NCBI GenBank assembly: GCA_948567375.1
Contig: OX419761.1
Location: forward strand, 48,770,243-48,834,242
DNA from: Lunularia cruciata
Lineage: Eukaryota > Streptophyta > Marchantiopsida > Lunulariales > Lunulariaceae
Direction of reading: 5' to 3'
Length of the DNA stretch: 64,000 nucleotides
Position numbers and translations under genes: made by a program. The notes under the pieces were generated by a model. It saw nothing but the letters and a program-made list of their open reading frames with translations, did not search any database and had not been told where the DNA came from. Positions 48,801 through 62,058 of the stretch are shown here, one piece after another (positions within the stretch are counted from its first letter, which is position 1; every line of letters begins with the position of its first letter).

Positions 48801-49970
48801 TGACGGATGCATGATTAAGAGCTTATTTGGCTCGATGCCCCAAACGCTCTCTGTACAAGTCTGCCAGTGAAATATACAAGTGCAGGTATGGAAATTCGAA
48901 TTAGGCATGACCAGAAATGGAGCTCAAATCTTTTCCCTGAGCCCGTTCCATGGAAGTCAGCCGTTGTCGGGCTGTGCAGACCAGAAGACCAGTGCAGTTG
49001 TTCCTGCCAGCCAACCAGCCCAGTACCGTTGCCTCTGGTTTCGGGCCGGCGACCTACGAACACGCTTCTCCTCTTCTCCCCTCTCTTTCTCTCTCTCTCT
49101 CTCCACCTCAACTAACAATGCAGGCAGGCAGGCAGGCGCACACAAACTTGAAACCATTTCCCAAGCCAGCGGATTAGAGAGAAAATGCAAGAAAGGACCA
49201 TTTTTCCTTCAACCGTGCAAAGCACCTAGCTAGCAAATCCTTAACCTGATTCTAAACCGTACCCTCTGGTGATCATCATAGACCAGATGAACTCCATGTT
49301 AACGGGTCCGTCAGTAGTAATCTGAGCTAATTAAGACAACTCAAGCTACAGCGCTTTCTCCTATAGTAATCTGATCTAACGCAGACAACGTAAGCTACCG
49401 AGCTTCTTCTAGCGGGTCAGAGATCTTCTTCATAGATTTCGCTTCTGGACGACTGCAGCAGTCAATTTTACGTCTACGTCCACTTTTACTTTCTATCGCT
49501 ACAGTAGCTGAACTGCTAAGCGGACGAAAAGTTCGGAGCTACTACAGTTGTACGTGGTGTTTAGGTGGTTTACGTGGTGTACGAGGTGGCTGGCTGATAA
49601 TCCCATTCCAAGCCATCCCATCGCATCTCATGGGGCTTCTGTTTCTCCACATAGAGAACAGCTTGTTCGGATTAGACTACAGCCTGGTGGGTTGCATGGA
49701 TGGGGTCAAATCCATCGGCGAAATCAAAATATCACAATCAATATCAACGCGCTGCAAATGACGAAGTCTGAGGAAATCTAACAAGATCGAGAGCTACTTG
49801 AGATCAATCGTCCGTTCCGCGCACAAAGAGCTCCGGACCAAACACGATGACCGGCGATTGCCAGTCGGGTTCGACTTGTAGGACGGTAAGATTGATTGAG
49901 ACACTTCGAATCTCACTGCCGGGTAACGTCCGTTAGTTACCAGCTGGAGGAGGGAATTACCTGGGTATCA
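42831..49970. other. Intergenic region; no recognised gene
   Basis: The longest frames (e.g. 45096-45479, 127 codons; 48880-49233, 117 codons) show no recognisable domain. An 18-bp perfect palindrome 'accactgtatacagtggt' lies at 45188-45205. A short pyrimidine (CT) tract followed by a (GCAG/GGCA)n run lies near 49080-49137. Confidence 0.4.
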
Positions 49971-49977
49971 TTTTGGT

Positions 49978-50271
49978 GCTGCTGCATGCAGCAGCCCTTA
50001 GAGTGGCGCTGAGTTGCTGGGCAGTTATGCTGTGTGAATGAATGAATGGGTCAGACTGTCTGTCAGTCAGTCAGCAGTAAGCAAAGCAAAGAAGGGCTGT
50101 GAGGGGTGTTATGGTAAATCCAGCGTTGTCAGCCGTGGGCCAGCTGGCCAAGTCTCACGACAGATTCACGGCCCTCTTCTTCTCCTTCGTCTCCTCCTTC
50201 TGCACCTTCTCATGCTGTTATAATGCCCTGCTCCTCCTCTTCTCACTACTACAAAGCAATTCGCAGCATCT

Positions 50272-50316
<45 letters not shown>

Positions 50317-50522
50317 TTTCTGTTCACTCTGTGTCTGTTGTCCGAACGACTCAGTCATATTCAGAGCACACTCCTTCGTCCTCTGCAAACAGCAAGTGAG
50401 TTCCTGGAGGCTACGAGCAGTTGCAGTAAAGCCCTCCTAGACGAGAAAGAAACGCATACTAAAAAATCCCACCAGCCAGCCAGGGAGCAGATATTTGAAT
50501 CAGGATCATCACGTTGTCAATT
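49978..50522 (+). promoter_or_regulatory. Probable promoter / 5' UTR of the EXORDIUM-like gene
   Basis: An 18-bp palindrome 'gctgctgcatgcagcagc' (49978-49995) contains the RY-type core CATGCA. A pyrimidine tract, (CT)n at about 50273-50313, lies about 210 bp before the ATG at 50523; such Y-patches often mark plant core promoters or leaders. The transcription start is not determinable by eye. Confidence 0.35.
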
Positions 50523-51632
50523 ATGGCTACTTCTTCTGCCTCCTGTCAGCTGAAGTGTAGGAAAGCCGGGGGAATTATCATCCTACTCATGTTTTGTACT
50601 TCCCATTACGCTGATGCCCGAAGAGCTTTAACTACAACCACGGGGACTCATCACCTTCTCAGTCTGGAGGACGAGAATTCTAAACAGCAAGATATTCCCA
50701 ACCTCCTCCTCTCTTCCGATGATCAAACCATTCCAAATTCATACGCTCGTAAACTGTCTTTTCTGGTCCCAACACCTTCATTGATTCTTCCCTACCACAA
50801 CGGTTTCATTCTCTCTGGCACTCCGAGCATTGCTGTTTACATCATATGGTATGGCAGCTTCAGTGCAGCTCAGAAGGCTCCGATTCGCGATTTCCTCTCC
50901 TCGTTCTCCACTTCTGCTACTGTAAAACCCTCGGTTGCTTCTTGGTGGAAGCTCACAGCCGGATACAAGGATTCAGCAGGACAGTCTGTGACTCCCATGG
51001 TGGAATTGGCCGAAGAACAGGATCTAGCTTACACTCTGGGGAAATCTCTTCAGGAGACAGACATTGAATCGCTTGTGCTGAGTTCTATATCCGGTGGAGA
51101 ATTCCCAATCAACAACAACGCAATGTACGTTGTGCTCACAGCAGAGGATGTTGCAGTGAAGGATTTTTGCATGAGTTCATGCGGATCTCACTTTTCCACC
51201 AAACCTTCCACAGCCACCAAGGGGCAGCAGCTGCCGTACGCCTGGGTGGGAAATTCGGCTTCTCAGTGCCCAGGTCTATGTGCTTGGCCTTACGCCAAAC
51301 CAGTTTATGGGCCACCGGGGTTCGAACCATTGTCGCCTCCGAGTGGAAACGTGGGAATTGATGGAATGATCATTAATCTCGGAACAATTCTGGCTGGTAC
51401 TGCCACTAATCCATTCAACAACGGCTTCTATCAAGGCGATGCCTCTGCTCCCGTTGAGGCAGCTACTGCTTGTGCTGGAACTTATGGTGCAGGAGCTTAT
51501 GCGGGATACCCAGGCGAGCTTTTGTTGGATTCGAGCACAGGAGCTAGCTACAATGCTCACGGCATTCATGGTCGCAAATTCTTGCTCCCAGCCCTCTGGG
51601 ATCCAGTCACACTGGCGTGCGTTGCTCCTTGA
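50523..51632 (+). CDS. EXORDIUM/PHI-1-like secreted protein, 369 aa
   Basis: A single uninterrupted frame of the PHI-1/EXORDIUM family: apoplastic proteins linked to brassinosteroid-promoted growth and phosphate- or sugar-dependent growth. Biochemical activity is unknown for the family. The N-terminus has a signal peptide (hydrophobic GGIIILLMFC at about residues 16-25, with cleavage plausible after ADA near residue 33). Family landmarks follow: ARKLSFLV, YHNGFILSG, IAVYIIWYGSFSAAQK, SWWKLTAGY, YVVLTAEDV, FCMSSCGSH, YAWVGNSASQCPGLCAWP, GIDGMIINLG, NPFNNGFYQGDA, EAATACAGTYG and FLLPALWDP. The length is typical for the family. The ATG at 50523 is preferred; the frame extends three codons upstream only through a TTG. 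No intron is needed. A homologue lies at 63099 onward on the opposite strand. Confidence 0.93.
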   Translation: MATSSASCQLKCRKAGGIIILLMFCTSHYADARRALTTTTGTHHLLSLEDENSKQQDIPNLLLSSDDQTIPNSYARKLSFLVPTPSLILPYHNGFILSGTPSIAVYIIWYGSFSAAQKAPIRDFLSSFSTSATVKPSVASWWKLTAGYKDSAGQSVTPMVELAEEQDLAYTLGKSLQETDIESLVLSSISGGEFPINNNAMYVVLTAEDVAVKDFCMSSCGSHFSTKPSTATKGQQLPYAWVGNSASQCPGLCAWPYAKPVYGPPGFEPLSPPSGNVGIDGMIINLGTILAGTATNPFNNGFYQGDASAPVEAATACAGTYGAGAYAGYPGELLLDSSTGASYNAHGIHGRKFLLPALWDPVTLACVAP

Positions 51633-51911
51633 TGGCCATCATCATGATCATGACACACTCTGTGTATAATGTGAAATTTCTGAGTAGAAAGCACTTATGC
51701 CCCATTCTAGAAAGCACTTATTAAGCTTAAGGTGCAGACAGAACTACATACCGACTGATAATTAGGGTTTAGGATTTCATGTAAACTTGAAGAAGAAAAT
51801 CTGCGGCTTTTAGATCAAATGTACATCACAAGGAGCTAACTTCTAGCAGTGATAGATAGAGGAAACTATTACACAGTAGCAGCGCGCCTACTAATCTCAG
51901 TGTACGAGAAT

Positions 51912-51917
51912 AATAAA
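51912..51917 (+). terminator. Possible polyadenylation signal
   Basis: AATAAA lies 280 bp after the stop of the EXORDIUM-like gene, at a plausible 3'-UTR distance. Sequence match only. Confidence 0.35.
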
Positions 51918-53050
51918 CATGAGACCACATTCATCTGATACTCATCACAAGCATCGGCTTCACGTATTGTGTGTAACCCTTATTTCACTTGGCAGAGTTG
52001 AGTGTAACTGTTCGGAGTAACTTAGGGTGTTCAACCGGCAAGTTGCAACCTTCCGTGAACTGAATTCGGGTCATGTGTTTCCTGATACAAATTAGAGTCC
52101 CCAGAAAAGCTGGTGGTTCTGGACAGTTGAGACAACACGACTTCAATACAATTCCCCTTAAGTGAGACGACCATCTCTTCTCCTTCGCCGTTGTGTCCCA
52201 TTCCGTCGCTTGATAAGACTCTTGATGAACAATTCACTTGATTCAAATAGATGCATCAGACACCACAGCAGAACGCAGACGTACAGTTCAAGACATTTTC
52301 TTCCGACCAAACTAGAACTTAAAAAGTCCAGTACGCTGCAAGATGATAATCTCCACTTCTCACAAATTAATTCAATTTTTTACCAGATCTTGTCAATCAT
52401 CTTCACATCACCCTGTGTAGGCCGATATGTCAAATCTGTCGAGTATTGTGGTTGTGGGCTTTTGCTTGTGAGTATTATCCGTCCCCATGAAAATGAATCT
52501 CCACTGGGGGCTTTCTTTCCAAAGTGTATTAGCAGCATAGTAATCAACTACTGCATTGATAGTACTAAGCCTTGAGTTCCTTGCATCTGAAGGATCATTA
52601 AGTAAAGCCTCCAAGACCCCCAAGATTCATGGTTTGCAGAAATATACCAAGAAGAGAATCGACCCATACTACAGCAGCAGCAGCACCAGACGCTCATTTA
52701 CCTGTTGTCAGCTTGAAGCTACAGTCCAGGCCAGGCCAGGTCAGAACGGGACAGGACAGGACAGGACAGAATAGAATAGGACAGGACATGCTGACTGTCC
52801 CCCAAGTCAGCCATAAGGTAAAAGTAGTCGTGTTGTTTGTTTACATACAACAAGTCATGCAATATAGCGGAAGCAACTGAATACATGCCGTCCAGTTCCT
52901 CATGATAGTTTCCAAACCCGTACACGATGATTCAAGTGAGCCTACTAAGTCTACGCAGCAAAAAGGTGTATTGCGCCTTCCTTCGCTGCTAGTCGGTTGT
53001 TTGAAAACTTGTGACATCTGTACTTCATGCAATCACCCTTTCCAGGAGCA
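51918..53050. other. Intergenic; short pentanucleotide tract
   Basis: No gene recognised. Positions 52726-52740 carry three CCAGG units and 52749-52789 an imperfect (GGACA)n run. Confidence 0.5.
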
Positions 53051-53056
53051 TGGTTG

Positions 53057-53610
53057 TCATTGACGCCATGATTGGAATTGTTCCAAGCCAACGTAATGTA
53101 TGAAATCTGCATCCACGACTGGGGGAAATTGTTGTGGATTCTGTGTCGACAACATTCGTGCTTGCTTCATTTCGTAGGTGATTCGAACACGTAGGGTGAT
53201 TATTACTTCTTTCGTATCCATCCTTTCCACCGATCCAATCTCAAGCTGTCGTTTTGGCCCCACTCTCAAAGTAGATTTGCGTTTCATCTTGCTAGCTTCA
53301 ACTTTCTCTTTCTTGTAGTACATAGTATGCTTACAAATCCCACTTTGGGATCTAACAGGGACTCGGACCCATGTCGGTGTATAATCCTCACATAAAACGG
53401 GCTGAGTCTTAGTGCTAAAGTAGACATGGAATGTCGATCGAGCTTTTCGTGGAATGAATGTCGCGTTCTTTGGATCTTGTTCATGATGAGCAGAATCTTA
53501 TAGTAAGCTGGCCCTACAAAATTCACTGGAGACTTCTTGATCAATGAGATTACAAGCAAACAATGTCACTTTAAACAAAGGATCTTTGTCAAGTTGATCT
53601 CTGAGGTTAG
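53057..53610 (-). pseudogene. Unrecognised coding-like frame with one in-frame stop (candidate exon or pseudogene)
   Basis: Reading the minus strand without requiring a Met, one frame stays open from about 53610 to the stop near 53057, broken only by a single TAA near 53506. The upstream part contains DQLDKDPLFKVTLFACNLID. The downstream part runs about 150 codons: FHVYFSTKTQPVLCEDYTPTW, VRVPVRSQSGICKHTMYYKK, a basic KMKRKS segment, then IITLRVRITYEMKQARM. Alternating hydrophobic strands suggest a beta-rich fold, but I recognise no family. 'aaaacag' and 'acctcag' near the 5' end could be splice acceptors. Alternatively it is a chance open frame. Other minus-strand coding-like stretches (53627-53809, 53977-54225) could be upstream exons. 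Confidence 0.3.
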
Positions 53611-53788
53611 ATCTGTTTTATGAGGCCTAAACTATGGACGCGTTTCTGGCTAGAGGAAAACACCTGTAAAAGCAGTTTCCTCGATCTAGAGCGGTTGTAG
53701 TTTGATCTTTTCTTCGAGGTCTATCACGACATATGTATGCTATTCGAAAGTGATTCAGTCTACTAGCACGTTTCTTGATAGAGAATAA

Positions 53789-53813
53789 AGGAATGGACCA
53801 GGTGTCCATTCCT
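53789..53813. repeat. 10-bp-arm inverted repeat
   Basis: 'aggaatggac' (53789-53798) and 'gtccattcct' (53804-53813) flank a 5-nt loop. Confidence 0.75.
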
Positions 53814-54229
53814 ACTCGATATAATATCCTGTTTGAAGCTCATCAGATCTCGATTCTTTTACCTTTCCTCTGAAGTTTGGAGGGATCAGAAACACGATCT
53901 TCCTTGAATGCATTTGGTGCTTCCCATACAAAAGCTTAGACGCGAATCAAATATCTCACCGAAGCTTTACAGATCTCTACTCCACTCTTAATATCCTACA
54001 CAAAAGAAGCACCGCATGAAATTCAGTGTACACATCAATGAGACAAATTTCATTCGCAGGAACATTCCCTGTACCAGATGAGCAAAGTGCCTGACTCCAA
54101 TCTGTCGCAGTTTCCTGCTTTGCTCTTGAATTAACCAAGACCCAAGAACTCACGTTATGTTGCAGGATTAAGCCTGTTGCACTAATGTTCGTACGGCGAA
54201 TAGACCCTTCATCATACATCCACATACCA

Positions 54230-57200
54230 CTTATTGGAAACGATTAATGTCCGTCCAACATGCACTTGTCAAGGTTGTAAAGAATAAAATAAGCCATTGA
54301 TACCTCCTTTCCTTGACCTGACATAAAAGCTGGGAACGGAGAACCTGGAGGAAGCAGGCGCAGTAGATTAGTACAAGGCTAGGCAGGCAGCAACGAATGT
54401 AGCTAGTAGTTCATTCTTCTGAATTACAGACCCGCTAATTAATTGCAATATATCTTAACTAAGTGAATAAGTTCGAGGGTAACCAGGTCTGTGCATTTAT
54501 AAATGATATTTTTATTACTTCTGGATGGTAAAGAATTTTTAAATGTTTGTTTCGAAATAATATCACAAAAATAATATCACAAATATATCCATCTTCTGAT
54601 GCAATTTAAGCCATTATCATGTGGTTTTCTTTTCCTCTCCGATCATTTCCTGGAAACCTTTGTTAGATAGATCCATTAATTAATCTATTCATGTAGTGAT
54701 ATAAAATTATATAAAAGTGAGCCGTGTTCTTTGTCTAGTTAGCTCTTTTTTATGTGTATTGAATATATGGTGCATCTATTGCTAGACAAAGAGGTTCAAC
54801 ATGTATGGAGGAAGTTTAGTTTTTTTTTAATTATGTACGGAACCGAATAATTTTTTCAACGGCCCATTCCTTTATTCTCTATCAAGAAACATAGCACGGT
54901 AAGGATTTCCTTTGTTTCCGACTAGGGGGTATCAGAATCCATAGTTTTAAGGGGTTATATTTTCCCCACACAGTACATTTTCACCCAGGGTAGATTGTGA
55001 GTACAGATGCAGTGAGTATCGAAGTAATGCTCAGTGGATTTGAGTTGGGAATGGAAAATCAGAATAGAAAAGAACGTGAAGAATCTCTGCATCGCCAACC
55101 TTATCCAATGTAACAGTACTACTTCCGACGCGATGCTTTTAGCATGCAGGAATCGCAAAGCAGGTTGGGAAAAGTTTTCGACGGTTTTGAATGCAAGAAA
55201 CTTCATCAGGAGAGAGAGGTTAGCATGTTGACACGATCGATAGACCAGTAGTTCAGTTGAATAGATAGATAAGGAGAAAGATATGGTGGAGCTGAAGTTT
55301 TGCGATGTACTTTATCAGTAGACTGCTGTCTAAATGGTACGGAGGGAAGGAAGGGAACATGACCGGGCGGCGGTCGAATCAATACATCGATACATGCCTG
55401 CTTGGTTGGGCAAGTTTGACCAAGTGAAACTCAAAGAGGATATAATGCAAGAAGAAGCAGCATGTGTCCACGACATGCAGAGAAACACACGAAAGTTTCT
55501 ATATCCACACTTGTTAGAACGATTATTTTATGGCATCATAGGCAAGATACGGCAGGACACCTTATCTGGAGAGAGGGGAGAGCTGTTATTCAGTAAATTA
55601 AGTAATTGAAGCCAGTGCTACGGACACGGCGGGGTAGAGAGGCGAATACCCACCACGTGAAGCACATTCTTGCTCTCCCCTAACTTCTAGCCGAGAAGTG
55701 AGTGATGTGGACGCAAAGCCAAGCAGCTGAGTGTTGGTACTTTCCAACAATTATTACTGCCAAGGCATATTGTTTGAGTGTACGCAATCGACCCCCGCCT
55801 CCTCTGTCTCTCGCGATCTCCATCTCGGTCCTGCACTGCAGCTGTGCTGCTGCCGCCTAACTATGTTTCGGAGCCGGAGACGTGAAGTTAAGGTAAAGGA
55901 TAGGAAAGCGATTGATCTGTGAGTGATAATGAAAGTGATTCCGTAATAGATGTAATCAAAACAGCAAGAAGGGTCCAACTCCTGAATGGCATCCGTGATA
56001 GGAAATTGTACTCTAACACTCTCTATCTAGTTTACTCCTCTTCGCTTGCATGCAGAAAATGAGTGTGCTATAAACAGACGTAATATATGGCAGTATGATA
56101 AGCACCGGGGGGTGAGAGGAGGCTATGCGAGAGAGTAGGAATCACTAGTCCATGACAAAAATGTGAATGGCAAGACGTGCGAATTTCTGAAAGGCTGTCT
56201 TGTTATTAATTGAGACACTTCAATTCGCGCCTCTTGCGAAACATGTCACTTTTTGAACTGTAGAGGTAGTCAAGTAGCACTACTTCAGCAGATACTCGAC
56301 AATTGGACAATCATAAGGGGCTCCAGCCTTGCTTTTCCAGCTTGTAAGGATAATTTGCGCAAGACCGCTTCAAGAGCAACTACTCTCACCGGTAGTGCTT
56401 TTCAGGCAACCTGCGGATTCGACAAGTGGAATGAGCATCATCATCCACTATCTGGACGTAATGATTGTGCGAATACTTTGAGGATTAAAAAGAAAGAAAT
56501 TTTACAGTATTTAATTTGTTTGTTTGACAACCAATCTTTCTTTCTTGTCTTCTCCTTGAAAAAGAGCACGATCCCCAATGCTGGGAAAGCAGCAGGAGCT
56601 ACAGTACTACTGGCTCGACCGAGAGGGAGAATAAGTTCCAATTAATATGCTCAAAAGTATAAAATTGTGAGGCTACTCGGTTAAGAGGCCCTTCTACTCC
56701 CAATCGTTAAAGGGTGCATGAAGTGAGATTTCGTTGCAGCTTTTGCCGTCTTGGAAAAGGAGGAAGAGAGAAGAATGCCGACATGTAGAGGTGGTTTACA
56801 CCACTTGTCAATCGGTTGCTCTCTTCTTGCTGTTTCTTGCTGTGTCTTGCTGGTTTTCAAATAGAAACCATATATGCAATAGTGCGAGCCACCAGGTTGC
56901 ATCAGATAATAAGAGTCAGCTCTGAGCAGACTTTACAAGATAAAAATATTGACAAATTGAAATTGTCTACGCATTGCTGAAGCGTGGACGAGCTTCATCT
57001 TCAAATGTGATAATCGCCGACTTACAATTACTATCTTCGATATGCCAGGTCTTAGGAAAGGTTGGGGTCCAACCTTTCTCATGAGTTGGATCAAAAGGAT
57101 GGCCCCACGATCAAGGAGAGCAAATGGAAGTTAGTGGTATGTGGTCATCGCTCTTATTTTACCTGGCTATCTAACAAACTAGAGCAAGGTTAAAGTATTG

Positions 57201-60200
57201 GAACGTCATGCGATTCAATCAATATGCTATACATGTCTCAAAAGGATTCCACCAGCTTACAGAACAAAACTTCACGTGGTCTACCCAGTTAAGTGTGTTC
57301 TATTCTCGAACTCATCAAGGAGGAGACGAGACTTGTCGTTTCACGTAAATTGCCATTTCCAAGATTTCTCAACTGACAATGTAGCTCACCCCCTTGCTTT
57401 ATGGACATTGTTTGATTTGCTTCTTTCTTCCTTTGTATCACAATTGAATGTCAAGTTCAAAGGTTCGGATATGTATGTAGGCTTTACTCTCTAGACGCTT
57501 ATACTTCAATGAATGAAATGCTTGAGCGCAAGTCGTCGAGAAGACCTTTACAACTGCTTGTAAAGCAGAAGGACTGCTTCACAAATACGACATGTCAGTT
57601 CAACACATTCCAACTAGATTTCTCCTCTCGAGGTTGGATGGTGATTGTTCACCAACAAGATGACGAAAGATCCATAATGTGCCATGATTGCAACGATGCT
57701 TGGATTTAGCGTGTATCTCAATCTCATACAGTGCTTTATCTTATTCCGCGTCCCACATTCTAAGCTACTGCAGTCGATATCTTCTTCTTTCTCAAACGGT
57801 CAGGTCAGTCTGACTCCAAACTATTCGTTGATCAATTCTATTCACCCGCGTCCTGTGAATATGCTGTCCAAAATATTACGAGCAGACGAAGACATGCTTA
57901 CAATCGAGCCAGGAATGCTTAAAAGGTTTCATCTAAAGATTCTTCACAATTAGAATGAGGATGTTCGCTGGACTCTTCTGTTAAATATGGGTTCGTCTTA
58001 TTGGAGTATTCATTGAGTAATAACACAACAGGAGGTAGGATTTGTCCTATGAGGACAAACTAGGTGGGTTCTCTCATTACAGAGTGAACCAAAATGACAC
58101 TAAATAGATAAAAAGATATCTTCTATGTTGTCATTTTATTTGACTTCTAGATGATTTGACTAATATGTTCAGAGGAGGTTGGATCTTTTGTAAAGTGTTT
58201 TACACTACTCCAGATTACAGTATTGGACTCGCCAATGAATATGTCTTCTTGCTTTTCTCTAGGTTTAGGTACTTCCCTCTAAGACTTGACGAGTAGAGAA
58301 ACATTAACGTTTCTATGTCTGTAACCGTTAAGAATGCCACAGATGTACACGATGAGGAAATCAACGAAAAAATAAATTTAGTTGCTGTATTAAAATCTTG
58401 TAACATTTTATTTTGTATCATTCAAGGTGGAAGAGTTAAGGTTCGTTGGCACTCAATAATGAAGTACTGACTAATCCTTTTAATAGATGGATAATCCTTT
58501 TACTTTAGTTATGCTTTTACTTCTTTAGATACTTGACTGTTAAGTGAAAAATGAATGGAGATAATGTTATAAATTACGGTACAAGAAAACACCCACCTCT
58601 TGACAGGGTATGAAAACTAGGCTTTGTGACGTTTGGAAAATACTGCAAATATCCATTTTTTCGCTATAAAGTCCAATTGGTATAGAGTAATATATATAAA
58701 ACGAAATAAGAAATTTGTGATTTCATATGATATATTCTTCCTACTAAATACGGTTATGATAAGTTCGTTTAATTAATGACTTTTCCTTCTATTTTTCCTC
58801 TCCTTGTGTTAATGTTTCCATCTTTTGACAGGTATTTGTCTTCCTAGTTTATATTTTCTCCTGCGAATCTCTGTGACTTCTTCTTTTCTTTGTATAACAT
58901 CCACAGTAAAAAAATAAAAATAAAATATTTATTTCTATTTAGCAAGAAGATCCATTTTGCTGAATCGTCATGTAAATTGTCAAAACTCTCGGTGATTAAT
59001 TAACAACTAGCCATGATCCTTCAGCAACCAGTAGTTCACAAAAGGGGATTGATAGACCTTATAGTACCAAGAGAGCGGATAGCAATTTCTCAGAAATGTA
59101 TAGATAGACCAGATAATACCAAGGATTGAGGATACATGAGGAGATAATAACAATGATAATTACGGGTTCTTGTATATGAATTAGAGTACAATCATTGGTT
59201 GCATGGAGGATGCCCAAAAATTTCAAAGGGTATGCATTCATTGGGCACATGATAATGCAAGGATTAATCACACACAGTTTAATTACGGTAATACTATTAC
59301 CCTAATCAAACTGTTGGTAGGATTATGGTAATCGTTATAGTAACAAATTTATGAACTTATCACTACTTATCACAAAAGTAAAAGTACAATAAAATTACAA
59401 ATGATAATAAAACTCTCAGGAGATTTAGAATTTTTATGGACTCGTGTAAGCGACAAAGACCGGTAGATTTACCGTCATAGATCAAGACTCTGGGGCCTTC
59501 CAAATTTACAAGGCACTTCTATAACACACCCATAACACCCATAACATGTCTATGGATCCCCACAAATATATTTACTGGGGCGGAACCCATAGAATCGAAA
59601 GTTGAAACCCTGATGCATGTCTGATGGTGCTAGTCAATTTTCTCTTCTAAGGTACCCAAAGCATATTCAATCCTCTTACTTGTCACGGTTCTTACCTGTT
59701 GTTTCAATCATCAACACTACTTCTAAATGTTTTAGCTTTTGCTCAATTCATCCCTTCCAGTGGTAACTTCCAGCAGCAGAAGTAAGTATCTTAGACGTCA
59801 TGCTTGTTTGTTGAGATTCGGAGAATGTTCTGTGTGGAACATTCTCCAAAAGAAAGAACGAGAAAAACTGACGAGAGTGAAGAAAGGACACCTGACTGGG
59901 GTGTCATGTCAACATTGACGTTTGTAATTTGGTGGTGATCTTCTAGTGTGCATCCTAGCGTATCTGACCTTGTTAGATGAAGCCAGATCGATCATGTAAG
60001 TCGTATTTTCAGGGATTCTGGCGGGTGAGACTATTCTTGTAGCCACAGGTTAACGCTTTGTGTTATTATCTAACCCAGAAGCACAAATCACTGTGCGAAT
60101 TTGGGTGGGACGAACAGTACGATCGTACACTCCTCAAGACTTACATGGTTAGTGAGATGGGAACTGAAAGAAAAGAAACGCAGGAAAAGATTCGAGCAAT

Positions 60201-62050
60201 AAATTGTTAATTTGATCCAAATGTCTGTCTTGCTATTTGGTAAGTGGTCGCTTGAGGGTGAGCTGAGCTGGTGTCCACAAGTCTCTACCACACAGAACAT
60301 GGAAGTAGAGAGGCCGTCAAATGCACCTCCATCACAGAAAGTGCGTTTAATGGTTTTCAAATTAGCTGCCCAAGATGAAAATATGAAGTTAGTGACTGAT
60401 CTTGGCTAGAGAAATCTGGTGATGAAACTGAACCTAGACCTTTTGTGTAGACGCTGTTGCTGCTATCTGTCGCATCATCTCTTTCAATTCGAGGTGACCA
60501 ATGATCTTCCTAGTGGAGTGATAAACCAAGGAGGTAAACCTACGCCGACAACAAGATCATAACCTGTTCGTTATCACATATCCACCCGGCGTATGACAAC
60601 TGGTAATATGTCATTACATTATATAGAATAAACCATAGACTGCTAACATGTGCATGCATACAGAGAAGGATAAGACACCAGAAAGATGTAAAACGAAGTG
60701 GACACAAGCTGGTCTCAAAGATGCCGGTGGTTCAAGAGGAGTATAATTAGAAAAGAGGATTTCGTGGATGGTGTCACAATACCGCTCGAAGAAAGATAGA
60801 TGCCTCCGAGAGTCCCGTTGGTACAGGGCGTATTGCGCTTCTATGGAGGCCATCCTTGCAGCAAATTCTGGAAGATGGTGAGCAATGTTTTAAGGTCGTA
60901 AAGAACGTGTAGCCAGGTGTCCAAAGGCTAGCGGCGCGCCTGAAATCTGCTCTCGCACTGCTTTGTTTGCATTGCTATGACCAAACGTGAACATAGCGAG
61001 TCAGTTAGTTGCAGAAATTGAGGCCCCATCCCTCATAGTGTAGTGTAGCTGCTCCACTCTGTGTGGCCCCATAGATATTCAGCTTGTTGCTCCTATTTGC
61101 TTTCAGTGACTTTGGAACTGACCACTTTGTTGAAGTTCTCTTTTGTGAAAGATGCTTCTTGTGTGAATGGCCTCTGCTTTGATCAAAACGCTCGTTGACA
61201 AAAACTTTGAATTGAAGGATCGATGGGATGTTAGTCAGGAAAGTCCAACGAACGGAGGTGAGGAGAAAAGAGAAAAGAGGATCAAGTGTGTTTTCTTTGC
61301 TGAAAGAAGACTAACTCTTGAACTTACCCAAACGTTTAACTTCAGATGCATATTGCTGTTTTGATTCGTTCTTTACTGTTGTCTGTCAAGGTATGCTATC
61401 TTTTGTTTCTTATGAATGAGTCTTTTCCCGGTATCCGTCTAATAAAACTGCACCATATCCAAAGGTCATGCGATACGTGACCCCATCCCTCGTATTGATG
61501 ACTCAACCACCGAGATCGTAGTGCTCGAAAGGAAGGAGTAGATCCCCTTACGGTGTTGCAAATCTAAAGTGGGGATCACCATGCACTAACCAATAGAATA
61601 ACAAATTCCTGTTATCCGGTTCGCTGTTCCTTCATCGTGAACAGTGTCGTGAGTTAAGGTATAAAGGTGAAATCAGTCAAGGTAGTGTAGCTAGTGTTGT
61701 TGCTATGGAGATCTGGTCGTTGAATTCTGTCCTGTAAGCTAGCTAGCCAAATTCTTTTTCATTGCTAGCTTCTTCAAGCAACACCTCGCCCACGCGCCAC
61801 CATTGTCAAAATCAAATCTTTTTACGGAAAGTTCTTCCGACAGTAACTGAGAACTCCCAAAGAAGGGCTCGAAATGGAATCACACAGGTTACAATATGCG
61901 AACCGCTGCCTGAGAAAATGTCAACTGAGTTACCGGTTTAGCAGCAATACTCCTACCAGTGCTGCAATTTCAGAGGCGAAAAAAAAGGTTAATCTTACTA
62001 TTCAGGATAACGATCTCCACTTTACTGACCAACGGTACCGAGCTAGAGGC
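54230..62050. other. Intergenic region; no recognised gene
   Basis: AT-rich stretches (54480-54900, 58000-59450) alternate with ordinary sequence. The longest frame (56253-56645, 130 codons) resembles nothing I know. A hairpin with 11-bp arms 'ggagaatgttc' / 'gaacattctcc' lies at 59820-59847. Confidence 0.4.
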
Positions 62051-62058
62051 TTTCTCAC

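Noticed and set aside
50099-50440. Frame crossing the (CT)n tract before the EXORDIUM-like gene
   Set aside because: Ser-Leu repeats come from the microsatellite; the position fits a 5' leader.
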